64,000 nucleotides of DNA from Delphinapterus leucas. Taxonomy: Eukaryota; Chordata; Mammalia; Artiodactyla; Monodontidae. This document shows, in pieces, positions 22,076 through 32,269 of the stretch (position 1 is the first letter of the stretch; every line of letters starts with the position of its first letter). The DNA is taken from the NCBI RefSeq assembly GCF_002288925.2, contig NW_022098002.1:919741-983740 (forward strand), written 5' to 3'. The translations under genes and the position numbers were made by a program. Below the pieces are notes generated by a model. The model was not told the origin of the DNA. It saw only the letters and a list, made by a program, of their open reading frames with translations, and searched no databases.

Positions 22076-23924
22076 CATGGTATCCATAGGTAGTTGCAGG
22101 ACTTCGACGAATCCTATTCTATTGGAATTTTGGCCTGTTTAATTATTCCAGAAACACAATCGGTTGGCGATTAATAGATGCACACAGGTAAAAAGTGTGA
22201 GATCACCCTGCCCTGTTATTATTATTATTTTTAAAAGCCTTACTCAGTATCGGACTCAGACATTTCCCCACATGGCCAGTATTTTCTGTTTTCATTCTTC
22301 TCACTGCTCACCCCGTGATCTAAGACTCTTCTAAAAATAAAAAGCAAAACTACTCAGGAAACTTGAGAGCGTCTGGGACCAGGGGCCCCATCAGCCCTCA
22401 CACCTCTCGTTTCTACCGCCGCCCCGTGTTTCCAAGATGCTCCAGCGCTGACACGGTTGACACACGCCAGAAACTGGCACACACCCCGAATGCTGCTCTG
22501 AAAGCTATGAAGCAGCCGGCCAAATGCAATCACAACCATCGTTACAGCTGTCGGAAGAGCACCTGAGTTCTCAGATGCTTCCAGGGAAGCATCTTCCCAC
22601 CCTCAACCACCCCGGGGCAAACAAACCATAAGGAGGGCCTCGCAGGCTTCCTTCCTGCAGGTGTGTTTATTACCTGGCCCAACCCCGGCTCCCCAAGGAC
22701 ACCTTGAATCCATCCTGTCCTCTATTGTTTCAAGCACAGTGATGTCAAGATCGAATTCCAGAGCCACCTTATGATCTAGAGAGCCCAGACCTTCCAGGTA
22801 GGGGAGGTTGGCCTACATGAGCCACTTACACACCAATTAAAAATAAACAAACCACGATATAACAGATACTGCCAAATAAATAATGCTTTTTTAAAGAACG
22901 GCTTTCCATGGTCCGAAGGGAATGAAGGTTTTGCCCAAAGAGAGGAAGGAATAAAATGATTTGCCTCTGCTCTCAGTAACAACGGTGCCATTTGTAAAAG
23001 CAACAGAGACCTCAAAATCCTCCAGGGTCTATTCGCCTGGCCGCAGAGGCAGGATCCCAGGCACCTGGGTGGTTAGCATCCCGTGAGTGGAGGAACATGA
23101 CCCTAGGGAAACTGTGGGAGGAGGTACTTCGCCCAAGGGGATCCCATTCGGGAACATTATTAGGGGTCACAAGGTGACAGAGGTTGCATTCAAACGAGGC
23201 CACGTTCTTGGGGAACTCAAGTATCCTCTGAAGCTCATGGAGTTTTAATATAAAGCAAGTAAGTATCTTTGGGTCCATTTTAGAGCAGAAGTTACAAATT
23301 TTCCACTGTCTGCAAAAGCACAGAATAGTTTTGGCATTTATCTGTCTTGCTTGATTAGTCTGTAGTTGCGAGACTGCTCATTTGGATAAAATCTATTTGT
23401 CGTCTAATGGATCCAAATAATTGGCTGATCTCTGCCAAGTCTGCTTTTGTGCTGGTTTTTGGTTGTTGTTTTTTGTTTTTTACTCTATGCTCAGTGGTCC
23501 TGGCTTTGGGGAACTCCTTTCTTTGTGTCTACTCAGTAATCGAGAAGAATCATTTTTAAACTAAAAATAGACAAATAATAGACCTTAGCAATGCCTTTGA
23601 TTTGCAAAAGCAATAAATAGACCAAGAGCAGCGGGAACGCACGGGCGGAGGTGGAGAGTGTGCAGAGTGCCCCTCGCGCCCACCCTCGCCTCGACGTCCT
23701 GCCTGCCTGTCCTCACTGCTGACCTGGCCTCACCTGCGGCCCCAGTCCCCTGAGGACAGAGGGCAGCTCGCAGCAGGACCTCAGCAGATGGCGGCAACTA
23801 ATTTCCTAGCCGAGGTTCCCGTTTTTGGTGCAACGCTTTAAAGCAAATGCCCGGGATGGTCTCCCAACCTCCAGCCTCGGTCCCGCAGGCGCAGCTCTGA
23901 GGTCCCCCGAGACTGCTTTCAAGT
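22076..23924. other. unassigned sequence
   Basis: No gene or transposon recognised. 23280-23590 is AT-rich and non-repetitive; 22200-22235 has a short TTA run. GC content rises from 23630. No exon with convincing splice sites seen. Confidence 0.35.
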
Positions 23925-24620
23925 GCGTGACCATTCAGAGACCCTTGGCGGTGGATCGGTCGCGCAGATGCGTGGGGTCTGGGCGGCCTGGGGACGTTTT
24001 TGCTTATGCTCAAAACCCCGTCCTCGTTCTTTCCGGGCCCCGGGACAAGATCCTTGCCAGAGCCAGGGCTCAGAACCAGTGAGCCCAAAGGCCGTCAGGG
24101 CCCCCCTTCCAGAGGGGAGGCCGGGCTCCAACGAGGACAGGCGAGGAGACCAGACCGTCTTTCCTTAAGTGAGGCCGAGGGGTCGCCGGCAGCCCGCCGG
24201 GCCTCAGCTCCTGGCTGACGGCTGTCCAACCAGACAGATGGTCGGTGAGAGCTCTGACCAGCCGGCGGGGAAAGCAGGCCTGCTCTGGTTCTTCTCACTC
24301 CCCAAACTGGAACCATCTCCAAGGCCTGAAGAGCTCCAGACACCTGGGTAACACACGGCCTCGTCGCCGTGCGCAGCCGCCGACGCGCGTGTGCTCGCAG
24401 GGCGATCCGGGCGCAGATCCATCCGTCCCACAGCTCGGCTGCTGTGAAGGAAGGGGCGGACCTGCCGCGCTCATCCCACTGGAGTGAGAGCCGCAGCTCC
24501 ACGGCCGTGGGCCTCGCGGGGGCGGAACGTTCCGGGCCCTGCGGGACCCCAGGCATTCCCTCCGCCTCCCTGCGGCCGGCCTCCCTGCCGGCGCCATCCC
24601 CCGACGTCCCGGTGCGAGGT
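23925..24620. promoter_or_regulatory. CpG-rich segment, candidate CpG island
   Basis: CpG is frequent through 23940-24000 and especially 24350-24610, e.g. GCCGCCGACGCGCGTGTGC (about 24377), CTCGCGGGGGCGGAACG (about 24513) and GCGGCCGGCCTCC (about 24572). GGGGCGG and GGGGGCGG (about 24451 and 24517) are GC-box-like. No associated exon is evident. Less dense than the 5160-6010 stretch. Confidence 0.5.
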
Positions 24621-24727
24621 TTAAGCTCTGCCAGCCCAGCGCACCCTCAGCTTCCAGGCGGTCCGCTGTACTGAGAATATGGTGTTGAAAAAAACGGAAC
24701 TTACAGCTTGTTTCAGAGTTTCGGGCA

Positions 24728-25040
24728 CTATCTATTGAAGACCTGCTAAGTTCCGAGAACTGTGCCAGGGCTCTGCTTGAGCAGTACTTCCACCCTTTGC
24801 AGCCACGTTGTCTCCATTTCTCTTGTCCTTTTCCTACGGCAGGTCCCACAGCATTTTGGAGACAAGACTGAAGTCAGGAGGGCAGGCCACTCGTCAAGAC
24901 GGTTGCCGGGCATGGGCCCTGGAGCCTCCGCTCTGCCCAGCCCCCAAATGCCCCCCCGAACCTGCTTCCTCAAAGGGCCATGGTGGTAATGCCACCTCCG
25001 CAAGGGTGTTAAGAGAATAAAATAACCCACGTACACTAGA
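24728..25040. repeat. possible L2/MIR debris
   Basis: 'CTATCTATTGAAGACCTGCT' and 'CGAGAACTGTGCCAGGG' resemble the 'tattgagcacctactatgtgccaggcactgtgc' motif of L2/MIR. 'GGGTGTTAAGAGAATAAAAT' near 25004 resembles the MIR 3' part. Individually weak. Confidence 0.35.
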
Positions 25041-26374
25041 AGGCCATCAACTCAAGGCTCCCCCTGCCAGTCTACAGGGGTGGGTTTAATGTGACCAGCG
25101 CAGCGCTTGAAAACATTTCAAAATGAGTCCCAGAGGCGGGATGGTCTCTTGGCTCAGCACAAACCCCTCTGTGCCCCGTTGTCCCCGGCCAGCTGACTCG
25201 CTAACCGGCTTCCTCAGCTGGCCCCCCGGGGGTAGGGGGCAGGGGAGACGTTGAGAGGTCACATGCTCCGCAGTGACCCAGGAGAAGCAAGAAACGCCTG
25301 TGGATGCGGGGACCAGGAGGGACGCCCGTCCACACCCTCACCTCTCACCTGTGTGCACCTGCTCCAAGAACGCACCGAGCTGAGGGCTCACAGAAGAGGA
25401 TGTCCTCCTCCCCTCCCCCATGATCCCGGGAGCCACGCGGGGCCTCGCTAAGGATGAAACAGGTGCAGGGCCGTCCAGCTCATTCCCTGCCTGAGGACGG
25501 GGAGAGCTGCCCAGACAGACGAGGGTCTGGGCCCGTGTCGGAGGGTCCTGCGTGCAGATATGTGATGAAGGAGGGCGATGACTTTTCTAATAGCTTCGCT
25601 TCTTACATTTTCAGCTACCGTCATTGGAGGCATCGGCGGAGGAGAGTCCTGTGGGGCAACTCCCCAGATGCACCAGGACCAGGGCAGCTGGAGCACAGGT
25701 AAGCACGAGGCGAGGCGGGGGGAGGGACAGTGGGGGGAACCCTGCTCCCTCCCCTGGTGCATCGACCCCTACTTTCCAAGTTCCCAAAGCTCTGGCATCT
25801 GGGGCCCCTTGAGGTGAGAGACTGCTCCTCCCAGCGTAGCCAACTCGTAGAGATGGCGAAGGGCTCACCTGCCAGCCTGCCTTCCCACCAGTCGCCAGCC
25901 CACAGCCCCACCTCCTGACGGGCCCCCATGCTCTGGCCCACTTTCCCTCAAGGCAGGGACAGGCCCCATGCCCCAGAGCACATGGCAATATCCAAAATAG
26001 CCCATCCTAGACCTGCTTCCCCTGCCTTGTCTATTCCTTCACGTGGAAACCACAGGAAAAGCTCTGGCCGCTTCTCACACCTTCTGCCTTCTGACGGGCC
26101 CTGGTGTTTCCCTGCGCGGGTCTCCCTGGCACGGCACACCCCTCCTCTTGGAACTTGTACTAATAAACTGTCTTCCCGATGGCAGTCCTCTGCTAATCTG
26201 TTGGCTTTACCTATCTGCATAATAATAATAATACCTACATTTTAAAGCACAGAGGATCCAATCTATCTTTGATAATGAGGAAAAAATTCTCTCTTTCTGG
26301 GTCTTCAGTTAGATGATCACAAATCACCCAGTTAAATGAGACGCTCCCAGCCCAGGGCATTGTAACCTACAAGG
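25041..26374. other. GC-rich unassigned sequence with exon-like segment
   Basis: Contains the exon-like segment at 25615-25698 (separate entry). Otherwise no recognised repeat. 26095-26210 ends with a 'TAATAAACTG' word and resembles an LTR tail, without a firm family. Confidence 0.4.
25615..25698 (+). other. exon-like segment, 84 bp
   Basis: Preceded by TTCTAATAGC (branch-point-like CTAAT near 25586), a pyrimidine-rich tract and TTACATTTTCAG; ended by GAGCACAG followed by GTAAGCACG, a near-consensus donor. Length 84 is divisible by three and all three frames are open across it, so phase cannot be decided. The peptides do not resemble a known family, and no partner exons were recognised, so it may be a lncRNA exon, an exon of an unrecognised gene, or chance. 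Confidence 0.3.
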
Positions 26375-26650
26375 GCAGCTCAGAAAGTGTGGTCCCTGGA
26401 GCAGTCATCTAGGGAATGCTCAGGGGAAAGATTGCAGTCAGATGTTTTGGGGAGCCACTGTTTCTGAGAGTCACAGAGCACTTTAGTATGTTAAAGTCCT
26501 GGGAGAAATCAGTTTAAAATGTATTTGTTGCAGAAAGTGTTTTTCAAATTGCGTCTATGACAGCTATGGATGGCCCATGACTAGTTGTTGTGAAAACCCA
26601 TTTGGCAAACACCAGCCTGCAACAAACAGCTACTGAAGAACCTGTTCCTT
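26375..26650. repeat. possible MER20/MER5-like hAT relic
   Basis: 'CTCAGAAAGTGTGGTCCCTG' followed by 'GAGCAGTCATCTAGGGAATG' resembles the left end of hAT-Charlie MITEs such as MER20 (tctcaaagtgtggtccccggaccagcagcatc). The right end is not clear. Confidence 0.4.
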
Positions 26651-27959
26651 AACTAAGCTATAGGAGAAATTTCAGAATTTAGGGCCAATGCACCATTTTC
26701 TCAACTGATAGGTTAGTATGCTTTATTATTTCTGAATCTATAACTGATCCCAGTAACTGTCTCACAGACAAAAGTTGGAAAAATAACGTGGCAGAAGCTG
26801 TTAGTCACCTCACAATTTCCCTTCTCCCCGATTTAGTCCCAGAGCCCTGTTTTTCCTTGGGAGGGGCCACGTGCCCACCTGGCAGGCCGCATTGCCCAGC
26901 CTTCCTGACAAGTATCAGCTGGCGACTACGTTCACAGTGTGGCGGGAGTTCTGGGCAGATTTCTTCATGAGATAACTCTGTTGGGTAGTGAGCCCATTCT
27001 GCCCATTCATGGCTCTTCTTTTCCTGCTCTGGGATACAGATGTGATGGCAGGAGGCCCGTTGATTATTTTGGACCATGAGGTTTCCCTGAAAATGCACCT
27101 GGGAACAGAGAGTCGGAAGAGGCCTGGGTCCCTGCTGACACTGTGGTGCTGCTGCGTCACCCAGGAATGCCTAGACATGGACCTGCTTTCCATCACAGAG
27201 TGAAGTCCTATATGCGGAAGTCACTGCTATTTGAGGTTTTCCTTTACATGCAGTGGAACCAAATCTTAACCAAAGAAAAGAGAGAAACTACTTGGGAGAG
27301 TTTATTGATGCTTCTGGTGCAGGAGTTGACCTGATAACCAATGGCAAAATTCCCTTTGCACCTAAGCGTTCCTCCTCACCCCAGAATCTTAGCCTGTGGC
27401 CCTTTCTCCTTTCTTCAGGATGGGAGTCATGTTTCCCTTGCCAGATCCCTTACAGAATCACACAACAGGACTTTTCACCAAGCGTTGCTTTCACAATGGA
27501 AATTTCTCCTGAAAATCTTATTCTCGTTTTCTTGCAGGTGTCTCACTTTTGCATGGAGCCTCTCACCACAAGGTTGCCATGTCACTTCGTTGTGTTATTT
27601 TTGTCAGGTGCCTACCCCTTTTTCTCCATCTGTCAGGAATTGAGTTTCCAGTAAGAGGGAGTTCCATTTTGATTCAGCGAATTGATGTAAGAAGAGGGGC
27701 AAAGCTATTTTGATTAGGGTGTGTTTGCTTAGATGCCTTTTCCAGCTGTGAAATTCAAGAGCTCCTTTTTGAATTCTCTCTGTCTGCAAGGCCCTCCCAA
27801 GAAACAAAAGTCTTGTTCAAAGCAAAAATGCATAACTCTTCTTCATCTCAGAAATAACAGCATCTAAGGGAAAGTCCGTGACAAGGTTTGCTTCCTTCTT
27901 GTAAGCTTGCTTTCACACAGAATGGTGAGTGGAATTTAAGATTTGAATTTTGTGAACAT
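26651..27959. other. unassigned sequence
   Basis: No repeat family or gene recognised. A plus-strand frame of 133 residues (27253-27654) and others on both strands have no family resemblance. Confidence 0.35.
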
Positions 27960-28312
27960 CGTCGTAGTCCTTTTGAGATGCTCTAACAAAATGCCACAGA
28001 CGAAGCAGCTTAGAAGCAGCAGATGTTTCTTCCTCGCAGTTCTGGAGGCTGGAAGGGTGCCAGTACGGTCGGGTGAGGGCCCCATCTGAGGTGCAGACGG
28101 GTGGCTTCTCCCTGGGTCCTCACGAGGCGGAAGGGGTGAGGGAGCTCTGTGGGGCCTCTTTTGTAAGAGCACTAATCCCTTTCATGAGGGCTCCATCCTC
28201 GGACCTAATCATCCCCAAAGGCATCACTTCCTACCATCATCATACTGGGAATGAGGTTTCCAACATACGAAATTTGGTGGACATAAACATTCAGACCATA
28301 GCAAAAATATTA
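27960..28312 (+). mobile_element. MaLR LTR (MST/MLT1 type)
   Basis: 'GCAGTTCTGGAGGCTGGAAG' (28038), 'GGTGAGGGCCCCATCTGAGG', 'GGGAGCTCTGTGGGGCCTCT' (28140), 'AGAGCACTAATCCCTTTCAT', 'GAGGGCTCCATCCTCGGACC' (28189) and a 'CATAAACATTCAGACCATAG' end (28282) follow the MST/MLT1 LTR from near its start to its end. Non-coding solo LTR. Confidence 0.85.
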
Positions 28313-28349
28313 CGGTTTACTTAGTCATTCACCTTAGTCTCTAGACTAA

Positions 28350-28445
28350 GGATGGACAGATGGACAGTTACAGATAAATAGATAGATAATAGATGGTTAA
28401 ATGATAGATGGGTAAGAGATAAAAGGGAGACAGAGAGACACACAG
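28350..28445. repeat. GATA/GATG-rich simple repeat and purine run
   Basis: Degenerate tetranucleotide repeat of GATA, GATG and GACA units (GATGGACAGATGGACAG, GATAGATAATAGATGG) followed by a GAGA-type purine-rich run to about 28453. Confidence 0.85.
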
Positions 28446-28494
28446 AGAGAGACACTAATGGACTCATAAAACAACTGAGAGAAAGTCTAGTTCA

Positions 28495-28590
28495 ATTTCC
28501 TTCATTTACTGATGAGGAAATTAAGGCTCAGAGAAAACCAGCCTCGGTTTGCCAGTAACACCTGAAACCTGGGGTCCTGACCCCCAGTGC
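28495..28590 (-). repeat. MIR SINE relic, antisense
   Basis: 'TTACTGATGAGGAAATTAAG' with 'GCTCAGAGA' and a later 'ACCTGGGGTCCTGAC' match the reverse complement of MIR (cagatgaggaaactgaggctcagag ... aacccaggtctgac). Confidence 0.75.
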
Positions 28591-29235
28591 CTATCGTGGC
28601 CACCCTGCTTCACTCCCAGTGGAAGCGGTCAGGTTACACTAAGTCACGCTGCAGGGGAGCAGCCCCAAGTCTCCAGGCTCCCGACAGCAAAGGCTGGCCT
28701 TTGGCTCCCACCTTGCCCACAGCTGGTCCACGGGAGGGCCTTCTGCTCGCCGCAGCCATCGGGCACCAGCCACCACCTTGCGTCCCAGCATCTCAGCGCA
28801 GCCCCGAGTTCGCAGCTGCCGGGAAGGACGCATGCGGGCCTTCCAGCACCCTTCACGCATCCGTGGGGAAGCAGCCTGCGTTGTTGCCTCTTGCTGCAGG
28901 GAACGTCCACACCTGCTTCGCCAGGTATTACAAATAGGGGGGCTGGGGGGCAAAGGAAGATGCGCCTGCCAAACCTTTCTCAAGATGACACAGAATTCAC
29001 CTCCGATGGAGCCTTGGGAAATCACAGCCCCAAGTCCCAAGGAGCTCTTGGCATCTCTAGCTCTGCCTCTTTATCTTTAGATCTGAGACTTTATGATCTT
29101 AAACCCTTAATGCTGTGGCCACGAAGAAAACTCTGTTTCTGGAGCGCGCCGTGCTGTCAGCTAGATGTTCCGCGGAGAATGTGAGACCTGCAAGGAACGT
29201 CGTCTCCTTTAGCTGTCCCTGCGAGGCCGTATGGA
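28591..29235. other. unassigned sequence
   Basis: GC-moderate. A 211-residue plus-strand frame (28549-29184) overlaps the preceding antisense MIR and has no family resemblance, so it is not called as a gene. Confidence 0.4.
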
Positions 29236-29335
29236 AGATGTTATTATCACCATTTCACAGCGGATCAAACTGAGGCTCGGAGGATTAAAGCCAGTGGACC
29301 AAGTGCATCAGTGAGGACAAGCCAGGTTCTCCTGT
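29236..29335 (-). repeat. MIR SINE relic, antisense
   Basis: 'TATTATCACCATTTCACAGC' then 'GGATCAAACTGAGGCTCGGA' and 'GACAAGCCAGGTTCTCC' match reversed MIR (attattcccattttacagatgaggaaactgaggctcagag). Confidence 0.8.
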
Positions 29336-29646
29336 GGTGACAACACATCCTAAGATCCCAGTGTCTTCACATGCGTGTCTTCTTGCTCCTGGGGTGTGGC
29401 CAGCATGCTATTCACTTAAAAAATATTTTCAAATGCCTCTTCTTGGACATTTGAACATTTTGGGTTTTCTTTTAACTCTGAACATATGTCAACAAAAATG
29501 TCACCTTTCTTGGATGTTATCATGCAGCATTTTAAAATTTATAGTGGTCTGTGATCCGTTTTAACTATCTACACCTACCAGAAAAGTGTGAGCTGTCAAG
29601 TTAAACGTGTGAGATGTAAACTGTTTTTCAAAATTCCTTTGGGGAG

Positions 29647-30007
29647 GGCTTCCCTGGTGGCGCAGTGGTTGGGAGTCCGCCTGCCGGTGCAGGGGACTCG
29701 GGTTCGAGCCCTGGTCCAGGGGGATCCCACATGCCGCAGGGCAACTAAGCCTGTGTGCCACAACTGCTGAGCCTGCGCTCTAGAGCTCGCGAGCCACAAC
29801 TACTGAGCCTGCATGCCACAACTATTGAAGCCCACACGCCTAGAGCCCGTGCTCCACAACAAGAGAAGCCACCACGATGAGAAGAGAGGCCTGTGCACAG
29901 CGGTAGCCCCCGATCGCCACAACTAGAGAGGGCACGTGCGTGGCAATGGAGACCCAACATAGCCATAAATTAATTAATTAATCAATCAATCAATCAATTA
30001 ACTAATT
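29647..30007 (+). mobile_element. long CHR-type SINE with 16-bp target duplication
   Basis: Head GGGCTTCCCTGGTGGCGCAG, B-box GGGTTCGAGCCC, then a longer body than the young copies with repeated CCACAACT(A/G)CTGAGCC modules, a TGAGAAGAG segment and a tail of ATTA and ATCA tetranucleotides (29963-30007). AAATTCCTTTGGGGAG at 29631-29646 is repeated exactly at 30008-30023. The SINE head begins at or directly after the last G of the left copy. An older, longer CHR variant. Confidence 0.95.
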
Positions 30008-30023
30008 AAATTCCTTTGGGGAG

Positions 30024-31692
30024 TCTATGAGGAAAACGCATGCAGACCACTAAGTTATCTGACGTAGCTGAGTTTTAAGCAGGAAAGATCCCATTAGCAT
30101 CAGAAGACAGGCCACTGACGCCCTGTGGCCAAAGTGGCAGGAGGGTCATACAGTAAAGGTCACGGGGGCCAAGGGATAAATGGAGCTTGGGCTCAAGTCC
30201 TTCTCACTGCAAACCTTGTGGGTCTATAAACTTACCCTCTGGTTATTTTTCCAGCTGCTGAACACGGAGTTGGAATAGAGGACCCTCAACACGGAACCCC
30301 ACGCCCCTCCTCACCTAAGGAGGCAGGACCAAGCTGAAGACCCTGGGCCACCTCCCCACCAGAAGAGTCCATCCAAAGCGATGTCATGCCCCTGGGTGAA
30401 CTGCCAAAGAACTGAAGATGTAAGGATGCTCCGTGACTCCCACTTAACTCCCCTGCTGGACCAGCGTGGACTACAGAGGGTCCTGGGGGTGACAGGTTCA
30501 CTGTTAATTCCATCATCTGATGACCCCACGTGCACCTGTTGTTCTGCTGTAGTTTCATTACTAGAATGACGCAGCACAGCCCCGGGCACCCGATAGGCAG
30601 CTATCAATTTGGGAAATGCTTTTCTCTGTTTCCCAATAAAACCACTAGAAGCAATCTTATTTTACCTGCTAGGAACAGCAGGGCAGCTCCAGTCCAACTC
30701 TGTGCCAGGCCCCATCTTCTCTCTTGATTCCACCTGCAGGGGACCGTGTTCACTTCCGCGTCCCAAGGACATCATGCAGGCCCACCACCTGGGTGCTCTC
30801 ATTCTTCCCAAGCCTGGTGAGAAGAAACAAGTACATCTGACACCTGGATGTGTGCCAGAGGGTGGATGTTGCCCCCCAAGAGTCAACCTGCTCCCTCAGC
30901 AGAACTGCTGTGTCCAGGGCCGGGGGGTGACGGGCATCTCTCCCTGCGCAAAGCCAGAGGTAAGAGAGCACGTGCACCCCTGCTGCCACCAAAGAGCCAC
31001 GGCACTTGACAGGACTCTGCTTAGAAACTAATATGAACTACACGTGAGCCACAGCCAGCCCCGTTTCCCAAATCACCCATTAGCCTGCCAGCTTTGAGAG
31101 GAAGCCAGGGCTTCACTCGGGCCACGTGCAAGAAGCTCTACCACTTCGGGCTGTGACAGGTCTGACAGCGTCTCTATGAAGTGTCTCTGCAGATCACGAT
31201 ACTGACAGTGCCCAGGAAATCACGGCTGAGGCTGGGTGTCCAGTCACGGAAGTTAGCATCACGGAGACGACAGCATCTCAGTAGAAGAAAGACCACCCAG
31301 AAACAGGAGCTCTCAGGAATAAGGACTTGGATCTCCCCAACAGACAAAGAGCTCTACCCAGAAAAGGCAAAGGATGAGGGAGAGAGAAAAACGTGTGATC
31401 AGGCTAAAGAAAGGCTGTTAAAGAGTCCAACTTCAGACTCAAAAGTCTTGAGAAAATGAGGACTGTAATAACATTTTTCCTTCTTTTCTCTATTACATCC
31501 AAGTCATTTTCTTCCTCCTCCTATAGCCCCTAATATTTCATACAGGATATGTTTTATTATTTGTTCTATGGGTTATGAGATATCAAGAAAGGATTATGAC
31601 TGAACTAGACTAGGACATAGAGGAGAATGTAGACCTTCCATGAGAAACGAATACAGTGGCTGACGGGACTTAGGTTTCCCCTTTGGGGAGGA
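30024..31692. other. unassigned sequence
   Basis: No repeat family recognised. Frames of up to 140 residues on the plus strand (30609-31031) and a 92-residue basic frame (31181-31459, preceded by TCTCTGCAG at about 31184) have no family resemblance, promoter or splice support. Confidence 0.35.
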
Positions 31693-32269
31693 AAATGAGT
31701 TCTTTTACTTTTCTAGCTTTATTGAGATAAAATTGACATATAACACTGTATAAGGTTAAGGTGTACAATGTTGATTAGATACACTTATATATTGCAAAAT
31801 GATTCCAACCATAGCATTAGCTAACACCTGCATCACATAATCTATTTCCTTTTAGTGTGGAGAACATTTAACAGGTACTCTCTCCTAGCAATTCAAGTAT
31901 ATAATACAGTGTCGTTAACTACAACCACCATGCTGTACCTTAGATCCCAGGAACTTATTCAGCTTCTAACTGGAAGACTGTAATCTTTGACCAATATCTC
32001 CCCTTTTCTTCCACCCCCTAGCCCCTGGTTACCACCATTCCAGTCTGCTTCCTTGAGTGCAGCCTTTTTAGATTCCATATATAAGTGATATCATACAGGA
32101 TTTGTCTTTCTCTGTCTGGTTTATTTCACTCAGCATAACACCCTCAAGGCCATCCATGTTGTCACAAACAGGAGGATGTGCTTCTTGCTCATGGCTGAAT
32201 AATGTTCCATTTTATACATATTCACTGCATCCTTTTGATCCATTCATCCACTGATGAACACTTAAGTTG

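Noticed and set aside
26095..26210. Possible LTR end with TAATAAACTG
   Set aside because: Only a short stretch resembles an LTR tail and no start, end or family could be recognised.
28549..29184. 211-residue plus-strand frame
   Set aside because: It begins inside an antisense MIR relic, has no family resemblance, and no promoter or splice support.
29647..29720. tRNA gene
   Set aside because: The A-box and B-box belong to a tRNA-related SINE with long unrelated body, tail and target duplication; no intact cloverleaf is expected.
31181..31459. 92-residue basic frame preceded by an acceptor-like TCTCTGCAG
   Set aside because: No resemblance to a known protein, no visible partner exon, and the acceptor-like word is common by chance.
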